A stretch of 64,000 bases of DNA from Alkalihalobacillus sp. BA299 (GCF_017745675.1 NZ_JAFLJM010000014.1:62001-126000); one strand, 5' to 3'. Shown: positions 7,985 through 16,237, counted from the first letter of the stretch. Numbers and translations: made by a program. Notes: a model not told the origin generated them from the sequence alone.

Positions 7985-8866
7985 TTATGCCCAAGTAGCA
8001 CAAGGCTTAAATAAGTCTAATTCTAATTGGTCATCATTCGTATTCGCCTTATTAATAAACTCTTCTAATGAAATAGAATTCCCTTTTTCATATTTCATGG
8101 TATGTCCCATTTGTTTCTCCATCTCTACTAACTTTTGAAATTCCTCAGGATACAGTTCAGCAACTTTTTTCATCTCTTTTGGAGATAAGAATATACAAAA
8201 TCTACATGAACAGCGAGAAACATTTTGATAGCATGGATGTGGCTCAATATCTGCCAATCTCATTAACTCCCAAACTTCATCTGTTAGAAGGTGATGTATA
8301 GGTCGATACCAATCTACAAAGCGATTTTTCGTAGGTGCATTAGCGCTTTTATAAACCCTAAAAGTGGATTTAGCAAGGTTTTGAGCACGTCTAGAACTCT
8401 CTTCTGCTCTTTCACCTGAAAGGCAAAGATACCTACCTGGTCCTAGAGAACGAACCCACTTTGCATAAACATCTCTCTTTTGATAAGAAGTACAAAACTG
8501 CTGACTAGGAGCAGGCCATAATCCTCTATCCCTTATACGTTCCTCTAAGCTTTTGGGGGAACTGATAATAACTAAAGGTAAATCAAGTTTTTTCGCGCAA
8601 TACCGTAAATATTCATCTGTTTGAGGCCAATCAAACAAAGGATTAGGATTCCTTTCTTCTGATGAATCAACTCGCATATGAATTAGTTGGATCTTCTCTT
8701 TTGGCACTTTATATCCATAAAGTAAGAGTAAAACTAAAGCGATTGAGTCCTTCCCCCCGCTGAAATTACAATGAAGGGAGTATCCATCAAAAGACCCCAT
8801 TTCTTCTGGTAACGGTATGGCTAATCTCTCTGCTAATTCGATTAATTTTTGCTTATTTTCACTCAT
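7985..8866 (-). CDS. PAPS-reductase/DndC-like family protein
   Basis: A 293-aa member of the adenine-nucleotide alpha-hydrolase (PP-loop) superfamily: FSGGKDSIALVLLLL near residues 33-47 is the ATP-pyrophosphatase loop. A later cysteine cluster CSCRFC (about residue 220) fits a metal or Fe-S site, as in DndC and phage PAPS-reductase-like proteins. The C terminus has QLELDLF, a hexapeptide-type clamp-binding motif. No DndB/D/E genes are near, so classical phosphorothioation is unlikely. A DNA or tRNA modification role with the neighbouring DpdA-like gene is possible but unproven. Confidence 0.75.
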   Translation of the reverse strand: MSENKQKLIELAERLAIPLPEEMGSFDGYSLHCNFSGGKDSIALVLLLLYGYKVPKEKIQLIHMRVDSSEERNPNPLFDWPQTDEYLRYCAKKLDLPLVIISSPKSLEERIRDRGLWPAPSQQFCTSYQKRDVYAKWVRSLGPGRYLCLSGERAEESSRRAQNLAKSTFRVYKSANAPTKNRFVDWYRPIHHLLTDEVWELMRLADIEPHPCYQNVSRCSCRFCIFLSPKEMKKVAELYPEEFQKLVEMEKQMGHTMKYEKGNSISLEEFINKANTNDDQLELDLFKPCATWA

Positions 8867-8881
8867 ATTAAAATCCCAAAT

Positions 8882-8937
8882 AACACTAGGAGCTGCTGCC
8901 CCATAGTGTTAAAAGGGGCACCCCTCCTTGTGTTATG
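8882..8937 (-). promoter_or_regulatory. Structured leader of the PAPS-like gene
   Basis: On the minus strand AAGGAGGGG is followed by an AACACTA/TAGTGTT hairpin. The gene's own ribosome site (TTTGGG) is weak. A 13-codon ORF starts inside the hairpin and its TGA overlaps the gene's ATG (ATGA). Translational coupling is possible; not demonstrated. Confidence 0.4.
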
Positions 8938-8974
8938 ATTATTTAATTACTCTATTTTTTAATTAATGTGGAAA

Positions 8975-9267
8975 TCAAAATGGTAACTGTTCATCATGTT
9001 CGTACATTGATTCAATAAAATCTTCATCAGAAACTTGAGAATCATCAAGAACAACATCATCAACACTCCATAATTGTTCTTCTCTCCATAAAGGAGCAGG
9101 TATTCTATGACCCTCATCATCTATATAATAAAGATTGCAGTTACTATCCATCCACATTACACCATCAACGCTATAGCAATCATGACAATAGCCATCTTTA
9201 AATTCGGTTACTTCACCTTCTTTTTAAAAAATTTTTGTCTACATTGCATACACGTTTTTTCATACAT
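8975..9267 (-). pseudogene. Zinc-ribbon protein gene with -1 frameshift
   Basis: An ATG at 9267 behind GGGAG opens a 19-codon frame containing CMQC and ending at 9208. A -1 shift at TTTTTTAAAAAG joins it to the frame that runs to 8975 and contains CHDC, giving a CxxC...CxxC zinc ribbon of about 96 aa with an acidic C terminus ending in QLPF. One added A restores the gene. Either the gene is broken, recoded, or the run is miscounted. Read on its own, the downstream frame gives only a 60-aa ORF from 9157. Confidence 0.6.
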
Positions 9268-9317
9268 AAAAAACACTCCCTATTTTAAGTTTTATAGTCT
9301 CATACTCTCAATAAATG

Positions 9318-9530
9318 TTAATTAAGGAATTTAACATCTTTCGCTTTGTAAGTGCTTTTTGTACCATCATCAAATTCAATATGAAAAGCACGATATGTGT
9401 AAGGATGCCAATATTCGTTTATATAAAAACCTCTGATAGTTCCCTGTTTAGTCATACGCCTTTTTCTAACTTTTACAAGGAAGTTGTCAGGGACTTCACA
9501 ACGTTTACCTATAACACCATTAAGCACCAT
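9318..9530 (-). CDS. Small beta-rich basic protein (70 aa)
   Basis: A 70-aa basic protein with alternating strands and a KxKxR cluster (VKVRKRRMTKQGTIRG). The pattern resembles small SH3/KOW-like barrels common on phages and plasmids. The ribosome site GAGAGG is present. No family assigned. Confidence 0.5.
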   Translation of the reverse strand: MVLNGVIGKRCEVPDNFLVKVRKRRMTKQGTIRGFYINEYWHPYTYRAFHIEFDDGTKSTYKAKDVKFLN

Positions 9531-9616
9531 TAATCATCCTCTCTCCTACGCAATATTGGTTTCTTATATATAAATCTCACGAAAGGTCTAATCCCTTCCT
9601 TAGAAGATATACCTTA

Positions 9617-9803
9617 TCAAGCATCCAACTTAAAATCATGATCTGTTATAAGGTATAAATCTTCTTCTGTTAGTGGAAGTTCATATTGACTCCATGCTTT
9701 TAATCCATTCTGTTTCATTTTGGCTTTTAGTTGCTCTAAAAAAGACAATTGTTCTTTTGAGAAATTTCATAAAAACGTGAACCTGAGATAATACCATTCC
9801 CAT
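9617..9803 (-). pseudogene. Frameshifted remnant of a small gene
   Basis: One frame reads ...NGIISGSRFYEISQ and a -1 shift at CAAAAG continues as KEQLSFLEQLKAKMKQ...DHDFKLDA to a stop at 9617. The joined text is protein-like and includes QLSF, a clamp-motif-like element. The upstream frame lacks a clear start because a terminator hairpin (9812-9854) lies just before it. Probably a decayed gene; a homopolymer error is the alternative. Confidence 0.45.
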
Positions 9804-9811
9804 TACTTACT

Positions 9812-9854
9812 AAAAAAGCAACCTAGCTGACTATTCCTAGTCAATTAGATTGCT
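9812..9854 (-). terminator. Intrinsic terminator
   Basis: On the minus strand AGCAATCTA...TAGGTTGCT then TTTTTT, with an inner GACTA/TAGTC pair. It ends the unit carrying the 9903-12674 genes. Confidence 0.7.
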
Positions 9855-9902
9855 TTAACCCCTCCACGATACAGAAAGCTCTGTATAAATATTGATTATT
9901 AA

Positions 9903-10337
9903 TTACTCATAATGTGGGCGTTCTCTAGTTTGAGATTGGCAAGGTATACGTTCGACGTATACTGCTAATTCAGCACCACCTAAAACACTATAAATATTGC
10001 CTCGATTCACATGAGCGTATTTTTCCTCCATGTATTCCTTCATTTTTTTTGAGTTTTTATTCGCTACTGGAACACTTTCAAGACAATCATGTGTGTTGTA
10101 CCACCAACCGCCTTCTTCTGGTCCACCATATGCCCTTTCTACTCCATATACATTCACAAAAACGAGCATTTCAGGGTCAGTTTTAACTTCAACAGTATCA
10201 TACTCAATTACATCACAATCTGTATTTTCAATGAATTCGTAAGCCTGTTCATAAGTATCAAACTGTTTAACAAACAACTCCCCTGATTCGTCTGCATTCT
10301 TGTAAAAGCTAACTTCCTCTACAAACTTTTTTAACAT
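9903..10337 (-). CDS. Hypothetical acidic protein (144 aa)
   Basis: A 144-aa acidic protein, with DDxxEYDT-type stretches and a Gly/Trp segment (YGGPEEGGWWYNTHDC). The start follows GAGAGGG. It is one of four consecutive genes whose leaders share an AATCTA sequence before the ribosome site. No family recognised. Confidence 0.55.
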   Translation of the reverse strand: MLKKFVEEVSFYKNADESGELFVKQFDTYEQAYEFIENTDCDVIEYDTVEVKTDPEMLVFVNVYGVERAYGGPEEGGWWYNTHDCLESVPVANKNSKKMKEYMEEKYAHVNRGNIYSVLGGAELAVYVERIPCQSQTRERPHYE

Positions 10338-10338
10338 C

Positions 10339-10650
10339 TTATATTCCCTCTCTTCTAGTAGATTGCTTTTTTCTCAACGGTTCATCAGATGTAATCACAA
10401 CATTCAGTAAGTCATCAAGATAAGTAGAACCCTTGCTGTGGAATGTAATCCCCCATCTTAAACAATAAAAGGTTACTTTCTCCTTATTTCTAGGAAAATT
10501 TAAAGCTTTTTCAGCTTTAGTCAGTCCTAGCCCCATGACATGGAATAATAAACCACTCCATTGACCTTTAAAGAATACTAGGTTTCCTATAGCTAGATTT
10601 TCACCTTTGATCTCTCCGTCGTGAGTTTCCCACTTCACTTTTCGTAACAT
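10339..10650 (-). CDS. Hypothetical protein (103 aa)
   Basis: Start chosen at 10650 (MLRKVKW), eight bases after AAAGGG; a GTG nine bases further upstream would overlap the ribosome site. The protein is basic, with Trp residues and a Gly-rich middle. No family recognised. It abuts the next gene by one base, so the two are likely cotranslated. Confidence 0.5.
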   Translation of the reverse strand: MLRKVKWETHDGEIKGENLAIGNLVFFKGQWSGLLFHVMGLGLTKAEKALNFPRNKEKVTFYCLRWGITFHSKGSTYLDDLLNVVITSDEPLRKKQSTRREGI

Positions 10651-10684
10651 CTTAATCACCCTTTAAATTAGATTGTTATTTAAC

Positions 10685-11116
10685 TTACAAAAGAGATAAT
10701 TGTTCATTCTCTTTTGAGTTAATTTCCTTTTCCCTGGCATAAACGACTTTTCCATAACAAAAGACTTCATCCATTTTTTTTATTGGCTCATTAGTTGTTA
10801 TGTCTTTAAAAAGGTCTGTTTCGTAGGGATTGTAATAAATCACTCTAGTCATATCAGAATGGTCTTCAAGTGCCTCATCTGCAGCAACATAAATTCCTTT
10901 TATGTACGCATGAACAGATTTTCTCTTAAATTCAAGTACCTTCTGTCTACCGGGTTCGCTGACACGAAATTCACAATCGGTAATTCGTACACTATCGCAC
11001 CTTGCAAGAACCATTTTGGAGCGGGAGCAACGAATGGAATAACCACCATGATGCAAATTTCTGTAGACATCCACCTCTTGTCCGACTTTTACGGTACGTC
11101 CTTTAAAAAATTCCAT
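10685..11116 (-). CDS. Beta-rich protein with C-terminal QLSLL
   Basis: A 143-aa strand-rich protein with the segment VIYYNPYETDLF and a C-terminal tail NEQLSLL, one residue from the canonical clamp-binding QLSLF. The leader carries AATCTAGCTTAAGAGAGG. Function unknown. Confidence 0.55.
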   Translation of the reverse strand: MEFFKGRTVKVGQEVDVYRNLHHGGYSIRCSRSKMVLARCDSVRITDCEFRVSEPGRQKVLEFKRKSVHAYIKGIYVAADEALEDHSDMTRVIYYNPYETDLFKDITTNEPIKKMDEVFCYGKVVYAREKEINSKENEQLSLL

Positions 11117-11131
11117 ATTTACATACCTCTC

Positions 11132-11878
11132 TTAAGCTAGATTGTTTTTTTTAATCAGTAACCGAGTAGTTTCATAAGGATTATTGGTGTACTCTGAAAT
11201 AGCATTGTTTCGTTCATCCAAAAGGGAACAATAAACATGATATTTACTAGCTGCCGAATCCTCTGAAACATTACGCTTTTTAACGGTTATGCCATATTCA
11301 GAAGCAAACTTTAGAGCATGAGGTAGAGATGCTTTTAAATTAAGCAATCTGCGATATACCCTACCGTTGTTATGATTTTTTACTTTCTTTTCCTTCACCC
11401 ATCGAGCATATTCACTTTGTACCAATCCCTTTGTTTGTTTCCATAAGAGATACATTTCTCTTGTTCGATAGGAATTGTACTTCATGTAAATTTCATGATA
11501 GGTCGTAATTAGTTCTTCCAGTTTACCTGGCATACACTTTTGAAAAATATGTTTCTTCATACGGTCAATAAAGAAAGCAACATGATCAACAAATTTTAAG
11601 TAATCATCATCTGTGATGTTGCAAAATTGAAGGCCCACATAAGTCCAATTGTTAAAAACAAGGTCAACTGAATAATAGGGACAATCATCTTTTAAACCTG
11701 AAGCATTTAGCTGAAATGAAGCATACCGGATAGAAAACAATTGTTTACTCAAGATAATCCTATCTTGACTTTTCGGTAAAGAAACCGATAAATGTGTTCT
11801 ATCTTCCTTTACCTCTGCCCCCAGCTCATTCATTGTTTCTAAAAGTGTTTGAACTAAATTCCAAGCTTGTTCTTTCAT
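11132..11878 (-). CDS. Hypothetical protein (248 aa)
   Basis: A 248-aa protein. The first 100 residues are strand-rich and the middle is helical and basic (KYNSYRTREMYLLWKQTKG). The C terminus contains NNPYETTRLLIKKN, which echoes the NPYET segment of the protein encoded by the next gene (10685-11116). A terminator hairpin with a U-run lies just upstream (11911-11938). No known family recognised. Confidence 0.5.
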   Translation of the reverse strand: MKEQAWNLVQTLLETMNELGAEVKEDRTHLSVSLPKSQDRIILSKQLFSIRYASFQLNASGLKDDCPYYSVDLVFNNWTYVGLQFCNITDDDYLKFVDHVAFFIDRMKKHIFQKCMPGKLEELITTYHEIYMKYNSYRTREMYLLWKQTKGLVQSEYARWVKEKKVKNHNNGRVYRRLLNLKASLPHALKFASEYGITVKKRNVSEDSAASKYHVYCSLLDERNNAISEYTNNPYETTRLLIKKNNLA

Positions 11879-11910
11879 AAAAAAAACCCTCTCTTTCGAT
11901 TGATGAAATA

Positions 11911-11938
11911 AAAAAAGAACCGATTACCTATCGATTCT
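11911..11938 (-). terminator. Intrinsic terminator in leader of 11132-11878
   Basis: Minus strand AGAATCGATAGGTAATCGGTTCT followed by TTTTTT, between the 11953 gene and the ribosome site of the next gene in the same direction. Confidence 0.65.
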
Positions 11939-11952
11939 GACACTCTCAATAT

Positions 11953-12231
11953 TCAACTATTGTTCGAAACAGCTTGATTAATTGCTCTTATTACTAAATC
12001 AGGATCTGGTACGATACACCATTCTGTAGAAGAATAGTAATATGAATCAAACTCACAAAGTGCTTGCCAAACCGTTTTTCGTGGAGTTACAAAAATACCT
12101 CTAATTCCATACCAGTTAATAATAGTCGGATACTGGATATATCTTTGTATTTCCATATGACGAATGACGATAGTAGCAGTTGTGAAGATTGATTCCGCAA
12201 CTTTTGCATTCCTTTCCTCTAAAAAGAGCAC
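11953..12231 (-). CDS. Hypothetical protein (92 aa)
   Basis: Starts at GTG eight bases after AAAGGGTG, within the 12233-12302 leader repeat. Mixed alpha/beta protein with several Tyr and Trp residues (FDSYYYSSTEW). Not recognised. Confidence 0.5.
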   Translation of the reverse strand: MLFLEERNAKVAESIFTTATIVIRHMEIQRYIQYPTIINWYGIRGIFVTPRKTVWQALCEFDSYYYSSTEWCIVPDPDLVIRAINQAVSNNS

Positions 12232-12232
12232 C

Positions 12233-12302
12233 TTAAAATCACCCTTTCAACAAGCTTTTTAAGAAAATACACCCTTATATCTGAAAAAAGATTAGATTAA
12301 TA
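12233..12302 (-). repeat. Intergenic leader repeat (copy 2 of 3)
   Basis: Minus strand TTTATTAATCTAATC-T6-CAGATATAAGGGTG...AAAAAGCTTGTTGAAAGGGTG, nearly identical to 6743-6812 and 16023-16095. It overlaps the stop of the 12297 gene and supplies the ribosome site of the 11953 gene. Confidence 0.65.
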
Positions 12303-12674
12303 AACGCCACCCTCAATTTTGTCTAACAATTCTTGTACGCTCTCACCATCAATGAAAATTCTCTCAGGATAAATTCCATTACTATCCCTTTCGAAATTTC
12401 TAAGTTCGACAATAGAATCTTCTAAAAGTTTTTTAGCGAAAGCGTCATGTTCTTTTGTCCAACCTTCGGGACCTGGAATAAATACTTTTTTGATTGTGTC
12501 ATCATACAAAACATACATTTCTCCAGCATGATGCACATCATAAACAAGGACCCATTTACTACTAATATTATCTCCTGCTTGCAGCTTCATTGAATAAGAT
12601 GCAAGTAAAATAAGACACCCCACTATTAGACCGATTGCTAAGATTACTTGCGAAACAGAAAACTCCTTTTTCAT
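12297..12674 (-). CDS. Membrane-anchored protein (125 aa)
   Basis: An N-terminal transmembrane anchor (residues about 8-28, VILAIGLIVGCLILLASY) and a soluble domain of about 95 residues, predicted outside the cell. It contains YVLYDDTIKKVFIPGPEGW and an acidic C terminus. It is the first gene after leader RNA family 1 copy 2. Family unknown. Confidence 0.6.
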   Translation of the reverse strand: MKKEFSVSQVILAIGLIVGCLILLASYSMKLQAGDNISSKWVLVYDVHHAGEMYVLYDDTIKKVFIPGPEGWTKEHDAFAKKLLEDSIVELRNFERDSNGIYPERIFIDGESVQELLDKIEGGVY

Positions 12675-12776
12675 AAATATCCACTCCTATAATTTGATTT
12701 TAAAAAACAAGACTAATAAACACCTAACCTCACAACTAAATAGATTAATAAACCATTCCACTCACCTCCTAAAATG

Positions 12777-12884
12777 CAAAAAGCCCTTCAGGAATCAGAT
12801 TAATAGACACACTGGTCGTGTGCTAATCTGAACCCGAAGGGCTCAACTATTTGATAACTACCCTGCAGACCTTTAAAAAGTCGC
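12777..12884 (-). ncRNA. Leader RNA family 1, copy 2
   Basis: Same design as copy 1: GCGACTT/AAAGGTC hairpin, core GGTCTGCAGGGTAGTTATC, long stem GAGCCCTTCGGG...CCTGAAGGGC with apical CACAC-GACCA-GTGTG hairpin, then TTTTTGCA. A TATAAT box lies 37 nt upstream of GCGAC. AGGAGGTGAG follows at 12763-12770. The stem bases differ from copy 1 but still pair. Confidence 0.8.
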
Positions 12885-13039
12885 AAACTAAAAAAATAAA
12901 AAGAAAAAACTTATAAAGTTATTATATCATAATCAATTTATAACGGGAGACTTTTTTAGTAAGCATTTTACTTGAAAATAAATGTTTAAAAATTTAACAT
13001 AAGGTCAAAGATGGTCAAAAATAGTGATTGTATAAAAAT

Positions 13040-13130
13040 TACATTATAGTTGGTAACTAAAAATTTCTTTAAATCAAGGAGTTCAAAGCCTTCTACTTGA
13101 TTTTTATACTTACATTAATGTTGGTAACTA
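13040..13130 (+). repeat. Direct repeats TTACATTA..GTTGGTAACTA
   Basis: Two near-copies of TTACATTA-T-GTTGGTAACTA about 60 bp apart, with inverse GTTACC motifs near 13194 and 13218, upstream of the plus-strand gene at 13269. The remaining 12.9-13.2 kb sequence shows no gene. An operator role is a guess. Confidence 0.45.
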
Positions 13131-13268
13131 TATGTTCTAAATAAAAACTAATATATTAAAGAAAACACCCATTAAATAAAAACTTTATAAAAGAGTTACC
13201 ATCATTATTTGTTCCAGTTACCTACTTTAATGTCGTAGTACATGAATAAAAGAAAGGAGGATAAAAAA

Positions 13269-13535
13269 ATGGGTATTAATCGAAATGTATCAATCGTTCA
13301 AGAGAAAACAACCCCCCCTTTTTACGTTCTTGCTGCCGAATGGAATATAAACGGTCAATCCTTTAAAGGTCTAGTGGCATTTGAAGATGATAAGATGATG
13401 GGGAAGTTTGATTTAGAAAATTTAAAAAAAATAATTAGTTCATTACCTAATCCTAATGGTGAAGTCCAAACACTAAAGCACATGATCCGTGATTGTGTAT
13501 ATGAAGATATTAAAGAAAAAAATATAAATAAATAA
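13269..13535 (+). CDS. Small hypothetical protein (88 aa)
   Basis: Start at 13269 because AGGAGG lies eight bases upstream. An 88-aa soluble protein on the plus strand in an otherwise minus-strand region, followed by its own terminator. It has upstream repeats that may be operator sites, so it may be separately controlled. No family recognised. Confidence 0.6.
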   Translation: MGINRNVSIVQEKTTPPFYVLAAEWNINGQSFKGLVAFEDDKMMGKFDLENLKKIISSLPNPNGEVQTLKHMIRDCVYEDIKEKNINK

Positions 13536-13549
13536 TAGGTAAAAATAAA

Positions 13550-13586
13550 AGCGCTTGGATACAATAATGTTTCCAAACGCTTTTTC
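13550..13586 (+). terminator. Intrinsic terminator
   Basis: AGCG-TTGGA/TTCCAA-CGCT hairpin followed by TTTTTC, 15 bp after the stop of the plus-strand gene. Confidence 0.7.
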
Positions 13587-13604
13587 ATTTTTTATATACG
13601 GCTA

Positions 13605-13759
13605 TCAGTTAGTAAGCCCTTGTTTTTTATAACTCTCTAATTCTTTTCCACAACCAAACCACAACAAAAATTTACGGGTAAGTCTGTTTTAAAATCACAA
13701 TAAGAACAAATTACCTCACCTTTTGCATCTGGATACTCATAATTATACTTAGTTTTCAT
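13605..13759 (-). pseudogene. Zinc-ribbon small protein, apparent frameshift
   Basis: An ATG behind GGGAGG opens a frame with CSYC (about residue 18). It ends at 13637, but a -1 shift in the T-rich stretch continues as FGCGKELESYKKQGLTN to a stop at 13605, restoring the CG-K-E-L end common in zinc ribbons. Added T in a T-run repairs it. Broken gene or homopolymer error. Confidence 0.5.
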
Positions 13760-13792
13760 ATTATTTCCTCCCTCGTATTATATGTTTATTGC

Positions 13793-15244
13793 TTAAATAA
13801 CTAATTCAAGTTGACCTCTATCATTGATTGAAACAGATTCAATCCTATCTGACGCTTTTTTAGCAACAGATTTGATCATATTTGCAGCTTTAACAAAAGA
13901 TATGGCTAATTGGTTAGCGATTGCTGAAATAACTCTACAATCGACACTCTGACCCAACATTTCACAGATTCTCCATTCAGGAATATGTTCACTGAAACTA
14001 AACCATTCTGGTACTCCTAATATCTTTCTAATTTCATTTATAGATAAGAACCGCCAATGTGTTTTCTCATCGTTTAAAACGTAAGAATTTGAAGCACAAT
14101 GGGATCTATATCTTTTTGGAATACAATTTAGTTCCTGTGCCTGTTCCGTAACGAAGGACTTTTCTAATGAACGGTCTTTCCAGGCATCTCTTGAATTAAA
14201 GCTGGCCATCCATTTCTCTAAACTTTTCCACTCATGTTCTATATGCTTTGGATCTAGAAAATCCTTTAACTTCTTTCTACGAACCTTTGGAGGTTTCGGA
14301 AACTGAAAAGAAAGGAATTGTTCTTCCTCCTTAAAAGCACAAACATATTTCCGGTTTCTTCTTGCTATTGAACCAAACTCATAACTCTCAATTTGTTTTT
14401 CAGTCCAGTAAGGAAACTCAGATTTCAATAGGTCTTTCAGCAAATGAAAGCTCTCACTCTTGTAAAATTGAGGTACATTCTCCATAAAAATAGCTTTGGC
14501 TTTAGAGGTAGTGATAATCTTAACGGTTGCTAAGATTAAATTATCGAATACCCCTGATTGACCTTCACCCAGGCTAGAATATTCATCGCATGGCAATGTA
14601 AGGTTCACCACATCCGCTTCGGCTACCTCATGACAATCCTTTAAGTCTCCATTAAAAAGATAAGACTTTGGATAATTAAGCTTTAAGTTTTCAGCTGAGT
14701 CATCTTCATACTCAATTTCCATTACAGGAGTAAAATAACCATTCATAAATGCCGATGTACCTATACCCGCTCCACTACAAACTGATAACAATCGTAGCCT
14801 TTCATCACTTTGGGTTGGGATTGAGGCATTTTCCATCATCTTATAGCGTAGTGGCCTTACTACTACTCTACAAAGGTTACCTTTTTTCTGAAATACACAA
14901 ATTTCTACTTTTTGCTTAATCGCTATAACACTACTATATTGTGTTCCGGCAGTATCAATCAAAGGACGACGTTTACCACTGGTTTTATTTACTCTGGAAG
15001 AAACGTGAACCTTGTGAAACTCTGTTTCGATAGGTTGATTTTGAATAATGATCTCTTCGGTTTCTTCATTCATTGCTACATAAATTTCTTCTCCTGGTTT
15101 AAAACCCGCTGCTTCACAAACTAAGTGTTGCAAAAACAATCTTGGTTTTTCAGCTTTTTGGCTAACAGTATATACCTTTTTCATCTTTATACTCATGTTA
15201 AACCCCATAAAACAATGATATGAGAAAGCCTCATACCATTGCAT
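13793..15244 (-). CDS. Orphan C5-cytosine DNA methyltransferase
   Basis: A 483-aa protein. The N-terminal region (about residues 18-70) resembles an AbrB-like swapped hairpin. The methylase core follows: motif I LSVCSGAGIGTSAF (about residue 155), motif IV LTLPCDEYSS with the catalytic Cys, motif VI ENVPQF, motif VIII-like ARRNRKYVCAF, and a C-terminal motif X region with GQSVDCRVISAIANQLA. The TRD is short. The C terminus reads GQLELVI, a weak clamp-like motif. No restriction enzyme is adjacent, so it may protect the element or regulate it. Two starts are possible: 15244, behind GGGAGGG, or an internal MSIKMKK. Confidence 0.8.
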   Translation of the reverse strand: MQWYEAFSYHCFMGFNMSIKMKKVYTVSQKAEKPRLFLQHLVCEAAGFKPGEEIYVAMNEETEEIIIQNQPIETEFHKVHVSSRVNKTSGKRRPLIDTAGTQYSSVIAIKQKVEICVFQKKGNLCRVVVRPLRYKMMENASIPTQSDERLRLLSVCSGAGIGTSAFMNGYFTPVMEIEYEDDSAENLKLNYPKSYLFNGDLKDCHEVAEADVVNLTLPCDEYSSLGEGQSGVFDNLILATVKIITTSKAKAIFMENVPQFYKSESFHLLKDLLKSEFPYWTEKQIESYEFGSIARRNRKYVCAFKEEEQFLSFQFPKPPKVRRKKLKDFLDPKHIEHEWKSLEKWMASFNSRDAWKDRSLEKSFVTEQAQELNCIPKRYRSHCASNSYVLNDEKTHWRFLSINEIRKILGVPEWFSFSEHIPEWRICEMLGQSVDCRVISAIANQLAISFVKAANMIKSVAKKASDRIESVSINDRGQLELVI

Positions 15245-15297
15245 AATGGGAATTCCCTCCCTTATTTAAAGTTTATTTAATGACAATTCCACTTAAA

Positions 15298-15552
15298 TTA
15301 GTCCCTCTTAGTACCGAGAATATTTCCTTTAACTAAAATGTTCGCTTTATCTTCCGCTTGTTGTACAATAAAGCTCATTTCTTGAGTAGAAAATCCTAAT
15401 TCAAGTAAATGTTTAGCCATTTTATTTACCCACTCACAGTAATCGGAATATGAAACATAACCCCTTAAAAATTTACTTCTCTTTCCAATGATTGTATTTA
15501 AATAAAGTTGTTTAACCATTTCCTTTTCCGACATATTCTTTTTATTACACAT
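15298..15552 (-). CDS. Small helical protein (84 aa)
   Basis: Start placed at 15552 (MCNKKNMSEKEM), about 10 bases after AGAGAGG. The protein is helical and basic. A strong terminator hairpin (15591-15626) lies just upstream in the same direction. Not recognised. Confidence 0.5.
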   Translation of the reverse strand: MCNKKNMSEKEMVKQLYLNTIIGKRSKFLRGYVSYSDYCEWVNKMAKHLLELGFSTQEMSFIVQQAEDKANILVKGNILGTKRD

Positions 15553-15590
15553 ATGCCCCATTCCTCTCTGAAAAAAGTTTGCTAAAAACA

Positions 15591-15626
15591 AAAAACGACT
15601 AGGAAAATAAAAATTCCTAATCGTTT
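15591..15626 (-). terminator. Intrinsic terminator before 15298-15552
   Basis: Minus strand AAACGATTAGGAA-loop-TTCCTAGTCGTTTTTT, located between the 15660 gene and the next gene in the same direction. Confidence 0.7.
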
Positions 15627-15659
15627 CTACACCCTTAATAGATTGTTATTTGTTAAGTT

Positions 15660-16022
15660 TTATCTATGTGTATTTGCATATAAATCACGAATCACATCAT
15701 AAATACTTAACTTTCCACTCGTGCTTTTCTTTAGCTTTTGGCTATAAAAATACTTCGCGGTATAAGATTGCCCGCCATAATCAAAAGCCACTAATGTTCC
15801 TTTATAGTCAGGATCTCTTTTATCAAAATCAATATAAATATCGTCTCGATAAAAGTAAAATACAGGCTTAGTTTTTTCTTCAACTGGAGTATCCTCAATA
15901 GAAACAAGTGCAAGTTTCGAATACGTTTTACCTAAATCATAAAACTTCAATTCGATCTTTTCATGAAACAAAGATTGTAACTCCATTGTATCCCTCATAA
16001 TGCCTTCATCTAACCAACTCAC
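15660..16022 (-). CDS. Hypothetical protein (about 120 aa)
   Basis: Start chosen at GTG 16022, eight bases after AAAGGG; a GTG three codons upstream overlaps the ribosome site. Strand-rich soluble protein with an acidic DDIYIDFDKRD segment. It is the first gene after leader RNA family 1 copy 3. Not recognised. Confidence 0.5.
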   Translation of the reverse strand: MSWLDEGIMRDTMELQSLFHEKIELKFYDLGKTYSKLALVSIEDTPVEEKTKPVFYFYRDDIYIDFDKRDPDYKGTLVAFDYGGQSYTAKYFYSQKLKKSTSGKLSIYDVIRDLYANTHR

Positions 16023-16095
16023 ATAAAGCACCCTTTCAAAAAAGTTTTTTAAAATACACCCTTTAAATCTTGAAAAAAGACTAGATTAATAAACT
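16023..16095 (-). repeat. Intergenic leader repeat (copy 3 of 3)
   Basis: Minus strand TTTATTAATCTAGTC-T6-CAAGATTTAAAGGGTG...AAACTTTTTTGAAAGGGTG, matching 6743-6812 and 12233-12302. It provides the ribosome site of the 15660 gene. Confidence 0.65.
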
Positions 16096-16120
16096 ACTTC
16101 CTCTCACCTCCTAGAAATGC

Positions 16121-16237
16121 AAAAGAGCCCTTCAAGGAACAGACTAATAAAAATGAACACACTGGTAGTGTTCTAGTCTGAACCCGAAGGGCTCTTGAAA
16201 TTTAATAACTACTCTGCTGACCTAAATAAATGGTCGC
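16121..16237 (-). ncRNA. Leader RNA family 1, copy 3
   Basis: GCGACCA...GGTC hairpin, core GGTCAGCAGAGTAGTTATT, long stem GAGCCCTTCGGG...CCTTGAAGGGCTC with apical GAACAC-TACCA-GTGTG hairpin, then TTTTGC. A TATAAT box lies 39 nt upstream. AGGAGGTGAG follows at 16105-16112 with no clear ORF behind it. Confidence 0.8.

Noticed and set aside
9107..9533. Plus-strand ORFs of about 72 codons
   Set aside because: Antisense to better-supported small minus-strand genes with good ribosome sites; no start signals.
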